Shown: piece after piece, positions 32,386-40,258 of the stretch
Layout of the letters: every line of letters begins with the position of its first letter
Numbering within the stretch: position 1 is the first letter of the stretch
From: JBPCMN01 sp013695115
GTDB lineage: Bacteria > Actinomycetota > Acidimicrobiia > IMCC26256 > JACDBD01
Assembly: GCA_051002235.1 (NCBI GenBank)
Contig: JBPCMN010000038.1
Location: forward strand, 62,001-126,000
Direction: 5' to 3'
Length of the DNA: 64,000 nucleotides
Program-made: the position numbers and the translations under genes
The notes under the pieces: model-generated
The model's input: only the letters and a program-made list of their open reading frames with translations
What the model was told of the DNA's origin: nothing
Databases searched by the model: none

Positions 32386-34374
32386 TCACGCGCCGCGGTG
32401 CCTTCGTATCAGGTCTTGCACCAGCTCCGAGACCCGGGCTCGCTCCGACGACGGCGCGTACGAGCGGCGGTAGAGGCGGGCGTGCTGCTCCATCAGATCG
32501 GGGCGCGCTTCGGCCAGCCACCCGAGGTAGTGCTCTCGGACACCGGGCCGGAGGTGGAGCAGCACCGAGGAGATGGACGTGGCCCCGGCCTCGGCGCACG
32601 CCCCCACGACCTCGTCGAGCTGGTCAGGGCGATCGGAGAGCCCGGGCAGGATCGGCGCGATCAGGACGCCGCAGGACACGCCGGCCTCGTTGAGGCGGGC
32701 CACCGCCTCGACCCGGCGCCGGGGGTGCGGCGTTCCGGGTTCGGTGCTGCGCCACACGTCCTCGTCGAGCGTCCCGATCGAGAAGTTGACCTGGACGTCG
32801 GCGCGCTTCGCCGCCTCGGCCAGCAGATCGAGGTCGCGGAGTACGAGTGTGTTCTTGGTGAGGATGGAGAAGGGGTTGGCCGCGTCGTTCAGCACCTCGA
32901 CGATGCCGCGGGTCAGGTGGTACTTGCCCTCGGCCCGCTGGTACGGGTCGGTGTTCGTACCCATTGCGATGTGCTCGCCCTGCCAGCGGCGCGGCGCGAG
33001 CTCGGCGCGAAGGCGCTCCACCGCGTTGATCTTGACCACGATCACGCGCTCGAAGTCCTCGCCGGAGTTGAGGTTGAGGTACTCGTGCGTCGGCCGAGCG
33101 AAGCAGTTGTGGCTGACAACGCCGTTGGCGATGAAGTCGCCGGTGCCGGTGGTGATGTCGAACATTGGCAGCTCGATGCGGAGATCCTCGATGGAGGTCA
33201 CGCAGAGGGGGGCGTCGCTCTTGATCGCGACGCCGTCAATGGTCCGCTTCCGCGTGATGGCTGGATCGACGGTATGGAAGAAGCGGAGATGCTCACGAAG
33301 ACCACCGACCACGCGGACCACGAGCATCGGCTTTTCCCGGGCCACGGTTTCGACCACGAAGCGGAAGTTGAAGCATCGAAGCGACGACGTGATTTGTTCG
33401 ATGATCGAAGGGTCGGTGTTGGAGATGCGAAGCGCGTGGTCGTTGCGTCCGCCCTCGGCGTCGAAGATGCCGGCGAGGAAGCCCTTGCGCCACTGGTCTG
33501 ATGGCGCATCCGGCCACTCGATGATCTCCTCGACGGCGGCAACCGCTGCCCGCGCCTGCGTGCGTATGGCGCCCAGCGCCTGGTGTTGCCCGACCGCTTC
33601 CTTGAACACGAACTCGGTCGTCCGCACGCCGTGGAGATCCAAGTACGCGCGGGATCGGCGGAGCGCCTCGAAGTCGGTCAGCGCAAGCCGGAAGCGGTGG
33701 ACATCGCCATGAGCACGACCGGGCCGCGGATACGAGTAGTGGCCGAGGCTGCCGTCGCCTCGAACGATCCCGCACAGATATCCGGTGCGGTACTCGTCGT
33801 CTTCCGGCGGTGCACCCGCGAATTGCCCAGTGCCCATGAGCTTGTTGTTCATCGTCAGGTGCGGGCGTTGGAGCGGTCCGTACTCGGCACCGGTGACGTG
33901 CTTCCACCCCCGGTTGGACAGGAACCGATGATCGCCGCTCGTAACCAGCTTGGTCCCGTCCTCCAGCGTGACGCGGTAGGCTGGCCTGACAGCCGACCAT
34001 TGATCGAGCACGTCCGTGATGACGTAGCGGCGATAGTTCCCCACCCGGATCGTGCCGTAGACGCGATCGCCAGCGCGGATCTCAGCGATGGGCTTAGTCC
34101 GCCCGTTCGACATGAGAACGGGTGTATCTCCGAGGGCGCAATAGACGCACGAATGGCTGCATCCCCTGTACGCGTTGATCGTGTAGCGGAACGGGACGGG
34201 GGAGTTGGGGCCGACCTCGTTGATGATCTGCTTCGCCCGCACGTGCAGGAACTCGAGGCCGCGGTACTCGCCGACCCCGATCTCGCGCTCGGGGGGCTCT
34301 TCGAACAGCGTCGGCTGCGCGGGCGCGGCGGCCTCGTCGACCACGGTCCAGCGCAGGCGGTCACGGGCGCCCAT
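32386..34374 (-). CDS. Rv2578c-family radical SAM protein interrupted by an intein
   Basis: Encodes a 662-residue precursor. The exteins (residues 1-78 and 424-662) form a radical SAM enzyme of the Rv2578c/SplB-like group. The Fe-S motif CSHSCVYC is completed only after splicing: its third cysteine is the +1 cysteine after the intein. The N-extein carries the family segment YRGLEFLHVRAKQIIN, and the C-extein carries NTDPYQRAEGKYHLTRGI and GVLIAPILPGLSD. The ATG at 34374 is 6 nt after a TAGGCT -10, with a LexA box abutting it. In M. tuberculosis Rv2578c belongs to the LexA regulon. Substrate unknown. Confidence 0.92.
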   Translation of the reverse strand: MGARDRLRWTVVDEAAAPAQPTLFEEPPEREIGVGEYRGLEFLHVRAKQIINEVGPNSPVPFRYTINAYRGCSHSCVYCALGDTPVLMSNGRTKPIAEIRAGDRVYGTIRVGNYRRYVITDVLDQWSAVRPAYRVTLEDGTKLVTSGDHRFLSNRGWKHVTGAEYGPLQRPHLTMNNKLMGTGQFAGAPPEDDEYRTGYLCGIVRGDGSLGHYSYPRPGRAHGDVHRFRLALTDFEALRRSRAYLDLHGVRTTEFVFKEAVGQHQALGAIRTQARAAVAAVEEIIEWPDAPSDQWRKGFLAGIFDAEGGRNDHALRISNTDPSIIEQITSSLRCFNFRFVVETVAREKPMLVVRVVGGLREHLRFFHTVDPAITRKRTIDGVAIKSDAPLCVTSIEDLRIELPMFDITTGTGDFIANGVVSHNCFARPTHEYLNLNSGEDFERVIVVKINAVERLRAELAPRRWQGEHIAMGTNTDPYQRAEGKYHLTRGIVEVLNDAANPFSILTKNTLVLRDLDLLAEAAKRADVQVNFSIGTLDEDVWRSTEPGTPHPRRRVEAVARLNEAGVSCGVLIAPILPGLSDRPDQLDEVVGACAEAGATSISSVLLHLRPGVREHYLGWLAEARPDLMEQHARLYRRSYAPSSERARVSELVQDLIRRHRGA
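33106..34140 (-). other. Intein with LAGLIDADG homing endonuclease
   Basis: 345 codons (residues 79-423 of the radical SAM precursor). It begins with Cys in CALGDTPVLMSNGRTKPIAE (block A), has a TSGDHRF-type block B, ends GDFIANGVVSHN (blocks F/G with terminal His-Asn), and is followed by Cys+1. Two LAGLIDADG motifs, GYLCGIVRGDGSLG and KGFLAGIFDAEGG, indicate an intact homing endonuclease core. All splicing residues are present, so it should be active. Confidence 0.92.
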
Positions 34375-34380
34375 GAGAGC

Positions 34381-34410
34381 AGCCTACCGAACATGTGTTC
34401 GACGCCGCAA
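34381..34410 (-). promoter_or_regulatory. SOS-type promoter of the radical SAM gene
   Basis: Read on the minus strand: TTGCGG (34410-34405), then TCGAACACATGTTCGG (34402-34387, arms CGAAC/GTTCG) abutting TAGGCT (34386-34381), 6 nt before the ATG. The box matches the LexA consensus and has the same position relative to the -10 as the promoter at 24926-24954. Confidence 0.85.
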
Positions 34411-34427
34411 GAGACCACAATGGTGGC

Positions 34428-34724
34428 GTGCCGCCGCTCCCCGACGCCGAGATCGAGAAGGGGCTCGCCAAGCTCGGGGGCTGGTCGCGATCGGGCGACG
34501 AGATCGAGAAGATCTTCGAGCTGCCGTCGTTCCCCGACGCCGTCGCCTTCGTCACCAGGGTGGGCTTCCTGGCCGAGGCCGCCAACCACCATCCCGATCT
34601 CGACGTGCGCTATCGCAAGGTGCGGGTCGCGCTCTCGACCCACAGCGAGGGCGGGATCACCGAGAAGGACCTCACGCTCGCGGGCGAGATCGAAGCGGCC
34701 GCCGGCGGCGGCTCGAACGGCTGA
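34428..34724 (+). CDS. 4a-hydroxytetrahydrobiopterin dehydratase (PCD/DCoH family)
   Basis: Small pterin-4a-carbinolamine dehydratase fold. The active-site region NHHPDLDVRY and the downstream LSTHSEGGITEKDLTLA are diagnostic. With the GTG at 34428 the protein is 98 residues, the usual size, and a CACAAT hexamer ends 6 nt upstream; an in-frame GTG at 34395 lies inside the LexA box and is less likely. In bacteria lacking aromatic hydroxylases such proteins may act in molybdopterin metabolism; mobA lies 1.3 kb downstream. Confidence 0.9.
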   Translation: MPPLPDAEIEKGLAKLGGWSRSGDEIEKIFELPSFPDAVAFVTRVGFLAEAANHHPDLDVRYRKVRVALSTHSEGGITEKDLTLAGEIEAAAGGGSNG

Positions 34725-34727
34725 TCC

Positions 34728-35156
34728 ATGGTCACCGCCCTCGTCGCCGGCGCCGTCCTCTTCCTGGTCCTCGCGCTCGTTGTTGCGGTGGCGCGCGACC
34801 CGGGCCCGCCGCCCGGCGACGTCGCCCTTGCCTACGAGCTCGCGTGGGATCGACTCGACTTCGAGACGCTGTGGTCGCTCTCGGGTACCGAGCTTCGGGA
34901 CGACCGGCCGAAGCACGACTTCGTCGACGCGAAGCGGGCGGCGTACGACCGCGCCCCCGGGCTCGCCGGCCTCGCTCGACACGTGTCACTCGACGACGTC
35001 GCCGCGGGCACCGACGTCGCGGTGGTGCGCACGAGAATCGAGCTGACCGACGGCGGCGTGGTCCGCAACGAGCTGCGTCTCGCCCGGCGCGACGGCAGCT
35101 GGCAGGTGGTGGCGTACGAGCTTCGGGAGAGCTCGGACGCCCCGACTGAAGCCTGA
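34728..35156 (+). CDS. Membrane-anchored NTF2-like hypothetical protein
   Basis: 142 residues: one N-terminal membrane helix (LVAGAVLFLVLALVVAVA) and a soluble alpha/beta domain. The pattern of an N-terminal helix pair (ALAYELAWDRLDFETLWSL) followed by strands ending in RDGSWQVVAYEL resembles the NTF2/DUF4878 fold. It starts 3 nt after the PCD gene, so the two are likely co-transcribed. No active-site motif is visible. Confidence 0.75.
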   Translation: MVTALVAGAVLFLVLALVVAVARDPGPPPGDVALAYELAWDRLDFETLWSLSGTELRDDRPKHDFVDAKRAAYDRAPGLAGLARHVSLDDVAAGTDVAVVRTRIELTDGGVVRNELRLARRDGSWQVVAYELRESSDAPTEA

Positions 35157-35169
35157 GTCGCGCGCTCTC

Positions 35170-35568
35170 GTGCAGGCGCGCCACGCCGACTATGTCGTGC
35201 TCGTAGTCGCCGACCTCGATCGCGCGCTGGCCTTCTACGTTGACGTGCTCGGTCTCCCGCTCGCTCACCGGTCCGGCCCGTTCGCCCAACTCGCTACCGG
35301 GGCGACGCGGATTTCGCTCTACGAGCGGGCGGCGATGGCCGAGACCTTGGGCCGACCGCTCGTGGCGCCCTCGCCCGATGCCCCCGGCTTCGAGCTCGGC
35401 TTTCTCGCCGACGACTGTGACGGCGCGTACGAGGAGCTCGTGGCCGCCGGCGCCGAGGCCGCGGTGCCGCCCACCGACCGGGCGTGGGGCCAGCGCACTG
35501 CCTACGTGCGCGATCCCGACGGCCATCTCGTCGAGCTTGCCCAGGACATCCGCGGTCAACCGGAGTAG
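35170..35568 (+). CDS. VOC (glyoxalase/dioxygenase) superfamily protein
   Basis: 132-residue protein with the two betaalphabetabetabeta modules of the vicinal oxygen chelate fold: HADYVVLVVADLDRALAFY at the start and AYVRDPDGHLVELAQDI at the end. A metal-ligand histidine near the N-terminus and the terminal Glu fit a metal site. It starts at a GTG 13 nt after the previous stop. The 3' end overlaps the PPOX gene on the other strand by 13 nt. Substrate unknown. Confidence 0.87.
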   Translation: MQARHADYVVLVVADLDRALAFYVDVLGLPLAHRSGPFAQLATGATRISLYERAAMAETLGRPLVAPSPDAPGFELGFLADDCDGAYEELVAAGAEAAVPPTDRAWGQRTAYVRDPDGHLVELAQDIRGQPE

Positions 35569-35975
35569 GCCCAGCCCCGCCAGCGGCCGATGTCGATCAC
35601 GAGCGTCGCGCCCGAGAGCCCGATCGCCTCGTACTGCGCGTACTTCGCTCGGAGGGCGGCGGCGGCCTGGTCGCGTTCCGGGCCGTCTTCGACCACCCGG
35701 CCGCGCCCGTCGACCCGCACCCACCACACCCGCGGCCAGTCCTCCTCGTAGTGGTCGACCAGCAGCGTCGCAGCAGGGTTGGCACGGATGTTGGCGAGCC
35801 GCTGGAGCGCGGGGGTCGACTTCGGCTTGTCGTCGACGCTCGAGACGATGCGGGTGCCGTCCCCGATGAGCGCGAAGCAGATCGGGACGAGATGCGGCGT
35901 GCCGTCGGGTCGGACGGTCGCGAGCCGGGCGACGCGGGCGGCGCGCACTCGCTCCCGCATCTCGTCCTCGGTCAC
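35556..35975 (-). CDS. PPOX-class F420-dependent oxidoreductase (Rv0121-type)
   Basis: A 139-residue split-beta-barrel flavin/deazaflavin-binding protein. The segments RLATVRPDGTPHLVPICFAL, VDDKPKS and LVDHYEEDWPRVWWVRV match the TIGR03668 group named after Rv0121, thought to use coenzyme F420. This hints at F420 metabolism in the organism. The start is a GTG whose -10 (TATCGT) overlaps that of the divergent mobA gene. Confidence 0.85.
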   Translation of the reverse strand: MTEDEMRERVRAARVARLATVRPDGTPHLVPICFALIGDGTRIVSSVDDKPKSTPALQRLANIRANPAATLLVDHYEEDWPRVWWVRVDGRGRVVEDGPERDQAAAALRAKYAQYEAIGLSGATLVIDIGRWRGWAYSG

Positions 35976-35982
35976 CGCGCTG

Positions 35983-35992
35983 ACGATACCGT
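35983..35992. promoter_or_regulatory. Overlapping divergent -10 elements (PPOX and mobA)
   Basis: ACGATACCGT contains TACCGT on the plus strand (35987-35992, 6 nt before the mobA GTG) and TATCGT on the minus strand (35988-35983, 7 nt before the PPOX GTG). The two share the same TA step, giving a bidirectional leaderless promoter. Confidence 0.6.
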
Positions 35993-35998
35993 CGGGCG

Positions 35999-36577
35999 GT
36001 GATCGGAGCGCTGCTCCTGACCGGGGGTGCGAGCCGGCGCCTGGGCTTCGACAAGGCCGAGCTCAGGCTCGGCGACGAACGTCTTGCCGATCGGGCGGCG
36101 CGGGTCCTCCTCGCAGTGTGCGACCCGGTCCTCGAGGTCGGCCCGGGACGCAGCCCGCTCCCCGTCGTTCGCGAGGCGTCGCCGGGGGAGGGCCCGCTCG
36201 CCGCGCTGGTCGCGGGGGCCGCAGCCCTGCGGGCGGGCGGCGCCGAGGGACCGGTGCTGTTGCTGGCCGTCGACCTGCCCTTCGTGGAGTCGCGGTTGCT
36301 CGACTGGCTCGCGTCCCGCCCCGGAGGCGGGAGCGTCGTCCCGACGGACGCGGCCGGCGAGCCCCAGCCGTGTTGCGCGCGCTACGGCGCCGGCGCGCTC
36401 GAGACCGCGGCGCGTCTCGTGGCCGCCGGGAAGCGCTCGCTGCGGGCCCTGCTCGACGTGACACCGGTCGACCTCGTTGTGCCCGCGGAATGGACGCGAA
36501 TGGCGGAGCCGAACGCGCTCGACGATGCCGACACGCCCGAGGACGTCGCCCGCCTGGGCCTGATACCACCGGGATAG
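35999..36577 (+). CDS. mobA: Molybdenum cofactor guanylyltransferase MobA-like
   Basis: Nucleotidyltransferase that attaches GMP to molybdenum cofactor. The NTP loop LLTGGASRRLGFDKA and the metal-binding LLLAVDLPFV are intact, and the C-terminal NALDDADTPEDV fits the family. Length 192 residues. The GTG at 35999 has a TACCGT -10 six nt upstream. No other molybdopterin genes lie in the window, so a related nucleotidyltransferase role remains possible. Confidence 0.85.
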   Translation: MIGALLLTGGASRRLGFDKAELRLGDERLADRAARVLLAVCDPVLEVGPGRSPLPVVREASPGEGPLAALVAGAAALRAGGAEGPVLLLAVDLPFVESRLLDWLASRPGGGSVVPTDAAGEPQPCCARYGAGALETAARLVAAGKRSLRALLDVTPVDLVVPAEWTRMAEPNALDDADTPEDVARLGLIPPG

Positions 36578-36609
36578 CGCCCCCGGCCCGTCTGCCAGAC
36601 TCGTCCACC

Positions 36610-37356
36610 GTGACCCCCGAGGCGTTGCTCGCGTGCTTTGCCGACGCGGCCGACGCGGCGCGTGACGCGGTCGGCGGACTCACCGCAACGGCGCGGCGGG
36701 GGCGGACCGACCGGCCGGGTCAGTACGACCTCGACGTCGTGGCCGACGCCGCAGTACTCGACGTACTGCGGCCGGTGGGCGTCGCCGTCGTGAGCGAGGA
36801 GTCGGGGTGTAGCGGCCCGCCGGATGCGCCGGTCACCGTGGTCGTCGACCCCGTCGACGGCTCCACCAACTGCGCGCGCGGGATCCCGTACTGGGCGATC
36901 TCACTGTGCGCCCTCGACGCCGGCGGCCCGCTGTGCACGCTGGTCCGGAACCAGGCCACCGGGTCGGTGACGACGGCGGTGCGCGGTGGTGGCGCCTCCC
37001 GTGACGGCGCTTCGCTCGTACCGTCGACGGTGCGGGCGATCGGGGACGCGGTCATCGACCTGGCGGGCATGCCGGCGCGCCCGCTCGGCTGGAAGCAGTT
37101 CCGCGCCCTCGGCTCGGCCGCCCTCGCACTGTGCGACGTCGCCGCCGGCGGGATCGACGGGTACATCGACGCCGTGGGCATCCACGCTCCCTGGGACTAC
37201 CTGGGCGGGCTGCTGGCGTGCACCGAAGCCGGAGCGATCGTCGTCGACGCCCGGGATCGTCCGCTGGCCGTGGCCGACCCACACGCCCGTCGCCAGGTCC
37301 TGGCCGCGGCCACGACCGAGCTGCTCGCCGAGCTCCGCGCCTCGGTCGCACCGTGA
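36610..37356 (+). CDS. Inositol monophosphatase family protein (first of a pair)
   Basis: Mg-dependent phosphatase of the IMPase superfamily, 248 residues. The metal motifs VVSEESG and DPVDGSTNCARGIPYW are present, and the C-terminal HAPWDYLGGLLACTEAGA provides the last aspartate. The GTG start has CAGACT 8 nt upstream. It overlaps the next IMPase by one base (TGATG). Substrates could be inositol phosphate, PAP or a sugar phosphate. Confidence 0.88.
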   Translation: MTPEALLACFADAADAARDAVGGLTATARRGRTDRPGQYDLDVVADAAVLDVLRPVGVAVVSEESGCSGPPDAPVTVVVDPVDGSTNCARGIPYWAISLCALDAGGPLCTLVRNQATGSVTTAVRGGGASRDGASLVPSTVRAIGDAVIDLAGMPARPLGWKQFRALGSAALALCDVAAGGIDGYIDAVGIHAPWDYLGGLLACTEAGAIVVDARDRPLAVADPHARRQVLAAATTELLAELRASVAP

Positions 37357-38147
37357 TGGACGACCGCGAGCGCGACGAGCTCTTGCGCGCGGCCGGGGGG
37401 GCGGCGCGCGCCGGCGGGATGATCGTCGCCGAGAGCTTCGGCGCCTCCGGCCCGTCGCGGGAGAAGGCCCCCGGCGACTGGGTGAGCGATGTCGACCTGG
37501 CCAGCGAGGCGACGATCCGGGGCGGGCTCGAGCGGCTCGCGCCCGGCATAGCCTTCTTCGGTGAGGAGACGGGCGGCGATCTCGAGCGCGTCGGCTGGCT
37601 CGTGGACCCATTGGACGGGACCGCCAACTTTCTCCACCGGTTCCCTGCCGTCGGGGTGTCGGTGGCCCTGGTCGAGGACGGCACGCCGGTCGTCGGCGTC
37701 GTGCACGCGCCCCTACTTGCCGAGACGTACACCGCCCGGCGCGGCGGCGGGGCCGCCCGCGACGGCCAACCACTGCAGGTGAGCAGCCGGCTCCCCGACC
37801 AGGCGATCTGCGCCACCGGCTTCCCGTTCCGGGCGAAGGCCGACCGGTTGCCGTCCTATTTTCCTGTGTTCGAGGCGGCGCTGCGCGAGTTCGAGGACCT
37901 GCGCCGGGCCGGGTCGGCCAGCCTCGATCTCGCTTGGGCCGCCAGCGGGACGTTCGACGGCTACTTCGAGCAGGCGCTCGGGCCCTGGGACGTGGCTGCC
38001 GGCGGCCTGCTCGTGCGCGAGGCCGGCGGAGTCGTCACCGACTGGGAAGGCGACGAGCAGGCCTGGATCTCCTCGGGCGACATCGTCGCCGGCCCGCCCG
38101 CCGTCCACGACCGGCTGCTCCGCCTGACGAAGGGCGCGCAGGGTTAG
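37356..38147 (+). CDS. Inositol monophosphatase family protein (second of a pair)
   Basis: 263 residues with the complete metal set: FFGEETGG, DPLDGTANFLHRFP and GPWDVAAGGLLVREAGG. Only moderately similar to its upstream neighbour, so this is a pair of paralogues and not a recent tandem duplication. The start overlaps the preceding stop, implying one operon. Its stop overlaps the stop of the convergent serine hydrolase by 4 nt. Confidence 0.9.
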   Translation: MDDRERDELLRAAGGAARAGGMIVAESFGASGPSREKAPGDWVSDVDLASEATIRGGLERLAPGIAFFGEETGGDLERVGWLVDPLDGTANFLHRFPAVGVSVALVEDGTPVVGVVHAPLLAETYTARRGGGAARDGQPLQVSSRLPDQAICATGFPFRAKADRLPSYFPVFEAALREFEDLRRAGSASLDLAWAASGTFDGYFEQALGPWDVAAGGLLVREAGGVVTDWEGDEQAWISSGDIVAGPPAVHDRLLRLTKGAQG

Positions 38148-39289
38148 GTCGAGAAGCCGAAGATCTCCGAGACGGGCTTGGCCTCCTGGCGGACGCGAGC
38201 GACGTCGTCACCGAGCGCCGAGTAGACCGCGTCGGTCACCTGGAACAGCCGTTCCTCGGCGGGGAGGAACGACGGCAGGCTGTTGCTGACCACGACCATG
38301 ACGACCTTGCACTCGGGGTCGGCGAGCCCGCGCGATGACGCCATGCCACCGTGGCCAAACGCGCGCCGGCTGGTCCCGCCGGTGAAGGAGCGCTGGACCC
38401 CGAGGCCCCAGGGCAGGTTCATCCGGAACAGCCGGTCCTTGATCCCGTAGCGGTGCACCGCGCCCATGAGCTCGACGGTGCGCGGCTCGAGGACCGATGG
38501 CCCGTACCCGAGCAGCGACTCGTAGAAGCGGGCGAGCTGGTGCGCGGGCCCGCGCATGCCGCCGCCGGGCTCGACCTTGGCCACGTGCCAGGGCTCGTTG
38601 TGGATCTCGTCGACCCGGTACGGCTCCATCCGGAAGCCGTCCTCGTCGGTGACCGGCATCGCGTGGCCCTTCCAGTACACCGGCGTGCGCCGTTCGCCCA
38701 GTTCGCGCTGCTCGGCCTCCGGGATGCCCATGCGCACGTCGTCGAGCCCGAGCGGCGCGCAGATCTGCTCGCGTACGTAGCGGTCGATCGGGCGGCCGTC
38801 GACCGCCTCGACGACGGCGCCGAGGATCTTCCAACCGCTGGCGGGGTGGTAGCCGGCGGCCGTCCCCGGCTCCCACTCGGCGGCGGCGGCGGCAATGGAT
38901 GCCACGTCCTCGGCGTAGGTCCCGGGCTGGTCGAAGATCGTGGCGCTGGCGTTCGGGAAGCCGCCGGTGTGCACCAGCAGATGGCGGAGGGTGGCGCGCT
39001 CCTTGCCGTTGCCCCATCCGTCGACGTACTTGCTCACGAGGTCGTCGAGCCCGAGGCGACCCTGTTCCCACAGCTGGAGGATCGCCACCGCCGTGAACGG
39101 CTTGCCCGCCGAATACCACAGCATCACGTCGTCCCGCTGGAGGGCACGACCGGGGCGCGACTCGCCCACGGCGGCGTCGACGAGCGTCTCGCCCCGCAGC
39201 GACACGTAGCACTGGGCGCCTTCGTGCCAGTCGTCGGCCCGCTGCTTCTCGAGGAGGTCGAGGACGGGACCGAGATCAGGTGCGGTCAT
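38144..39289 (-). CDS. Serine hydrolase (class C beta-lactamase/esterase fold)
   Basis: 381-residue member of the beta-lactamase superfamily. The SxxK motif is WYSAGKPF, the second motif appears as GYHPASG, and the third region as FGHGGMASS. There is no signal peptide, so a cytoplasmic esterase or peptidase is more likely than antibiotic resistance. TAGGCT lies 9 nt upstream of the ATG. It is convergent with the IMPase pair. Confidence 0.88.
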   Translation of the reverse strand: MTAPDLGPVLDLLEKQRADDWHEGAQCYVSLRGETLVDAAVGESRPGRALQRDDVMLWYSAGKPFTAVAILQLWEQGRLGLDDLVSKYVDGWGNGKERATLRHLLVHTGGFPNASATIFDQPGTYAEDVASIAAAAAEWEPGTAAGYHPASGWKILGAVVEAVDGRPIDRYVREQICAPLGLDDVRMGIPEAEQRELGERRTPVYWKGHAMPVTDEDGFRMEPYRVDEIHNEPWHVAKVEPGGGMRGPAHQLARFYESLLGYGPSVLEPRTVELMGAVHRYGIKDRLFRMNLPWGLGVQRSFTGGTSRRAFGHGGMASSRGLADPECKVVMVVVSNSLPSFLPAEERLFQVTDAVYSALGDDVARVRQEAKPVSEIFGFST

Positions 39290-39368
39290 CGCCTCGGAAG
39301 CCTACGGTCAGAGCCGCCGAGGGGGGCGAGGGCGTCCCAGGACACTGCCTGAGCGAACCCGAAAATCC

Positions 39369-39397
39369 TTGGACAGCGCCCGGCGGGCGTGTACCCT
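39369..39397 (+). promoter_or_regulatory. Promoter of the whiB7 leader
   Basis: TTGGAC (39369-39374), a 17-nt spacer and TACCCT (39392-39397). This is one of the best sigma-70 promoters in the window. It predicts a start near 39404 and a leader of about 350 nt before whiB7. Confidence 0.75.
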
Positions 39398-39445
39398 GAC
39401 GGTTCGCCCGTGAGTCGCGGGCGTAGAGCGAAAGGCACCGCCACG

Positions 39446-39622
39446 ATGCACGGCTACGGCACGCAGCGCCAGTACCAGGCGCAGGCCGGGGTCGCGCGCG
39501 TCCGGGCGGCCTTCGCCTGCGCCATGCCGGCCAGCTCGTGGTCGACCACGTCGAACCTCGGCGTGACCACCATCGACCACAAGCCCGGTCGGCCCCGGCG
39601 GCTCCGAGTGAACTCGCCGTAG
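39446..39622 (+). CDS. Upstream ORF in the whiB7 leader (58 aa)
   Basis: Begins MHGYGTQRQYQAQAG and ends KPGRPRRLRVNSP with TAG at 39620-39622; AAAGG lies 10 nt upstream of the ATG. It lies between the leader promoter and the terminator. Its last codons overlap the 5' arm of the predicted antiterminator (39592-39601), so its translation would decide which hairpin forms. The protein matches nothing I know. It probably acts as a sensor of ribosome progress, as the whiB7 uORF does in mycobacteria and Streptomyces. Confidence 0.65.
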   Translation: MHGYGTQRQYQAQAGVARVRAAFACAMPASSWSTTSNLGVTTIDHKPGRPRRLRVNSP

Positions 39623-39686
39623 CACTCCCGCTACCGCAAGATCACCACCAGGCCGCCGGGGCACTCCCGGCGGCCTTTGTTGTTCC
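39592..39686 (+). terminator. Attenuator: terminator with competing antiterminator
   Basis: The terminator hairpin is GGCCGCCGGG (39651-39660), loop GCACT, CCCGGCGGCC (39666-39675), followed by TTTGTTGTTCC. The upstream segment GCCCCGGCGG (39592-39601), inside the end of the uORF, is perfectly complementary to CCGCCGGGGC (39653-39662). The two hairpins cannot form together. A ribosome finishing the uORF would free the terminator; a stalled one would favour the antiterminator. Confidence 0.8.
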
Positions 39687-39755
39687 TGACCGCCGACCCA
39701 GGAAGCGCACACCAACCAATCGAAGCGACACGACGAGGACAGGAGAAGCAGGGCG

Positions 39756-40097
39756 ATGTTCGCCATCCAGTACGAACAACTGGTCGCCGAGGAAGTCTGG
39801 CGGCGCGAGGCCCGATGTCGGGACGGCTCTGCCGCGCTCACCGAGCTGTTCTTCTCGGAGCAGCTCGACGACATCGCGCGGGCGAAGGCGTTCTGCCGCG
39901 CCTGCCCGGTGCGCGAGGCCTGCCTCGAGGCGGCCCAAGCCCGGCGCGAGCCGTGGGGCGTCTGGGGTGGCGAGCTGTTCGCCAACGGGAAGGTCCTGGC
40001 GCAGAAGCGGCGCCGGGGCCGGCCGCCCAAGGTCCGCCCGCCCGAGCCCGAGTACGACGAGTGGGGCCAGCTCGTCGCCGAGGCCCAGAGCGCGTAA
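39756..40097 (+). CDS. whiB7: WhiB7-like transcriptional regulator
   Basis: 113-residue WhiB protein. Four Fe-S cysteines are visible (EARCRD, then CRACPVREAC), the beta-turn is GVWGGELF, and an AT-hook KRRRGRPPK follows. The AT-hook is what separates WhiB7 (WblC) from other WhiB proteins. WhiB7 binds SigA and activates intrinsic antibiotic-resistance genes after ribosome inhibition. AGGAG lies 10 nt upstream of the ATG. The leader carries a uORF and attenuator, as in known whiB7 genes. The targets cannot be seen in this window. Confidence 0.9.
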   Translation: MFAIQYEQLVAEEVWRREARCRDGSAALTELFFSEQLDDIARAKAFCRACPVREACLEAAQARREPWGVWGGELFANGKVLAQKRRRGRPPKVRPPEPEYDEWGQLVAEAQSA

Positions 40098-40120
40098 GGC
40101 CTGACCCGCGAGGCGCCGGT

Positions 40121-40145
40121 CCGGTGCGTACCCCCCCCGCACCGG
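40121..40145 (+). terminator. Hairpin after whiB7
   Basis: CCGGTGCG (40121-40128) pairs with CGCACCGG (40138-40145) around a C-rich loop. There is no T-tract, so it is terminator-like only. The rest of 40098-40273 shows nothing else definite. Confidence 0.45.
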
Positions 40146-40258
40146 GCCGGCGGAGCCGGGCGCGAGATCGCCGCACGAGGGCGGGTCGGGGTGACGGTGG
40201 GTGTCACTCCCCCCGACACCTGAGCCGAGCCCCGGCCTGCCCGCGGTGAAGCGTCCGG

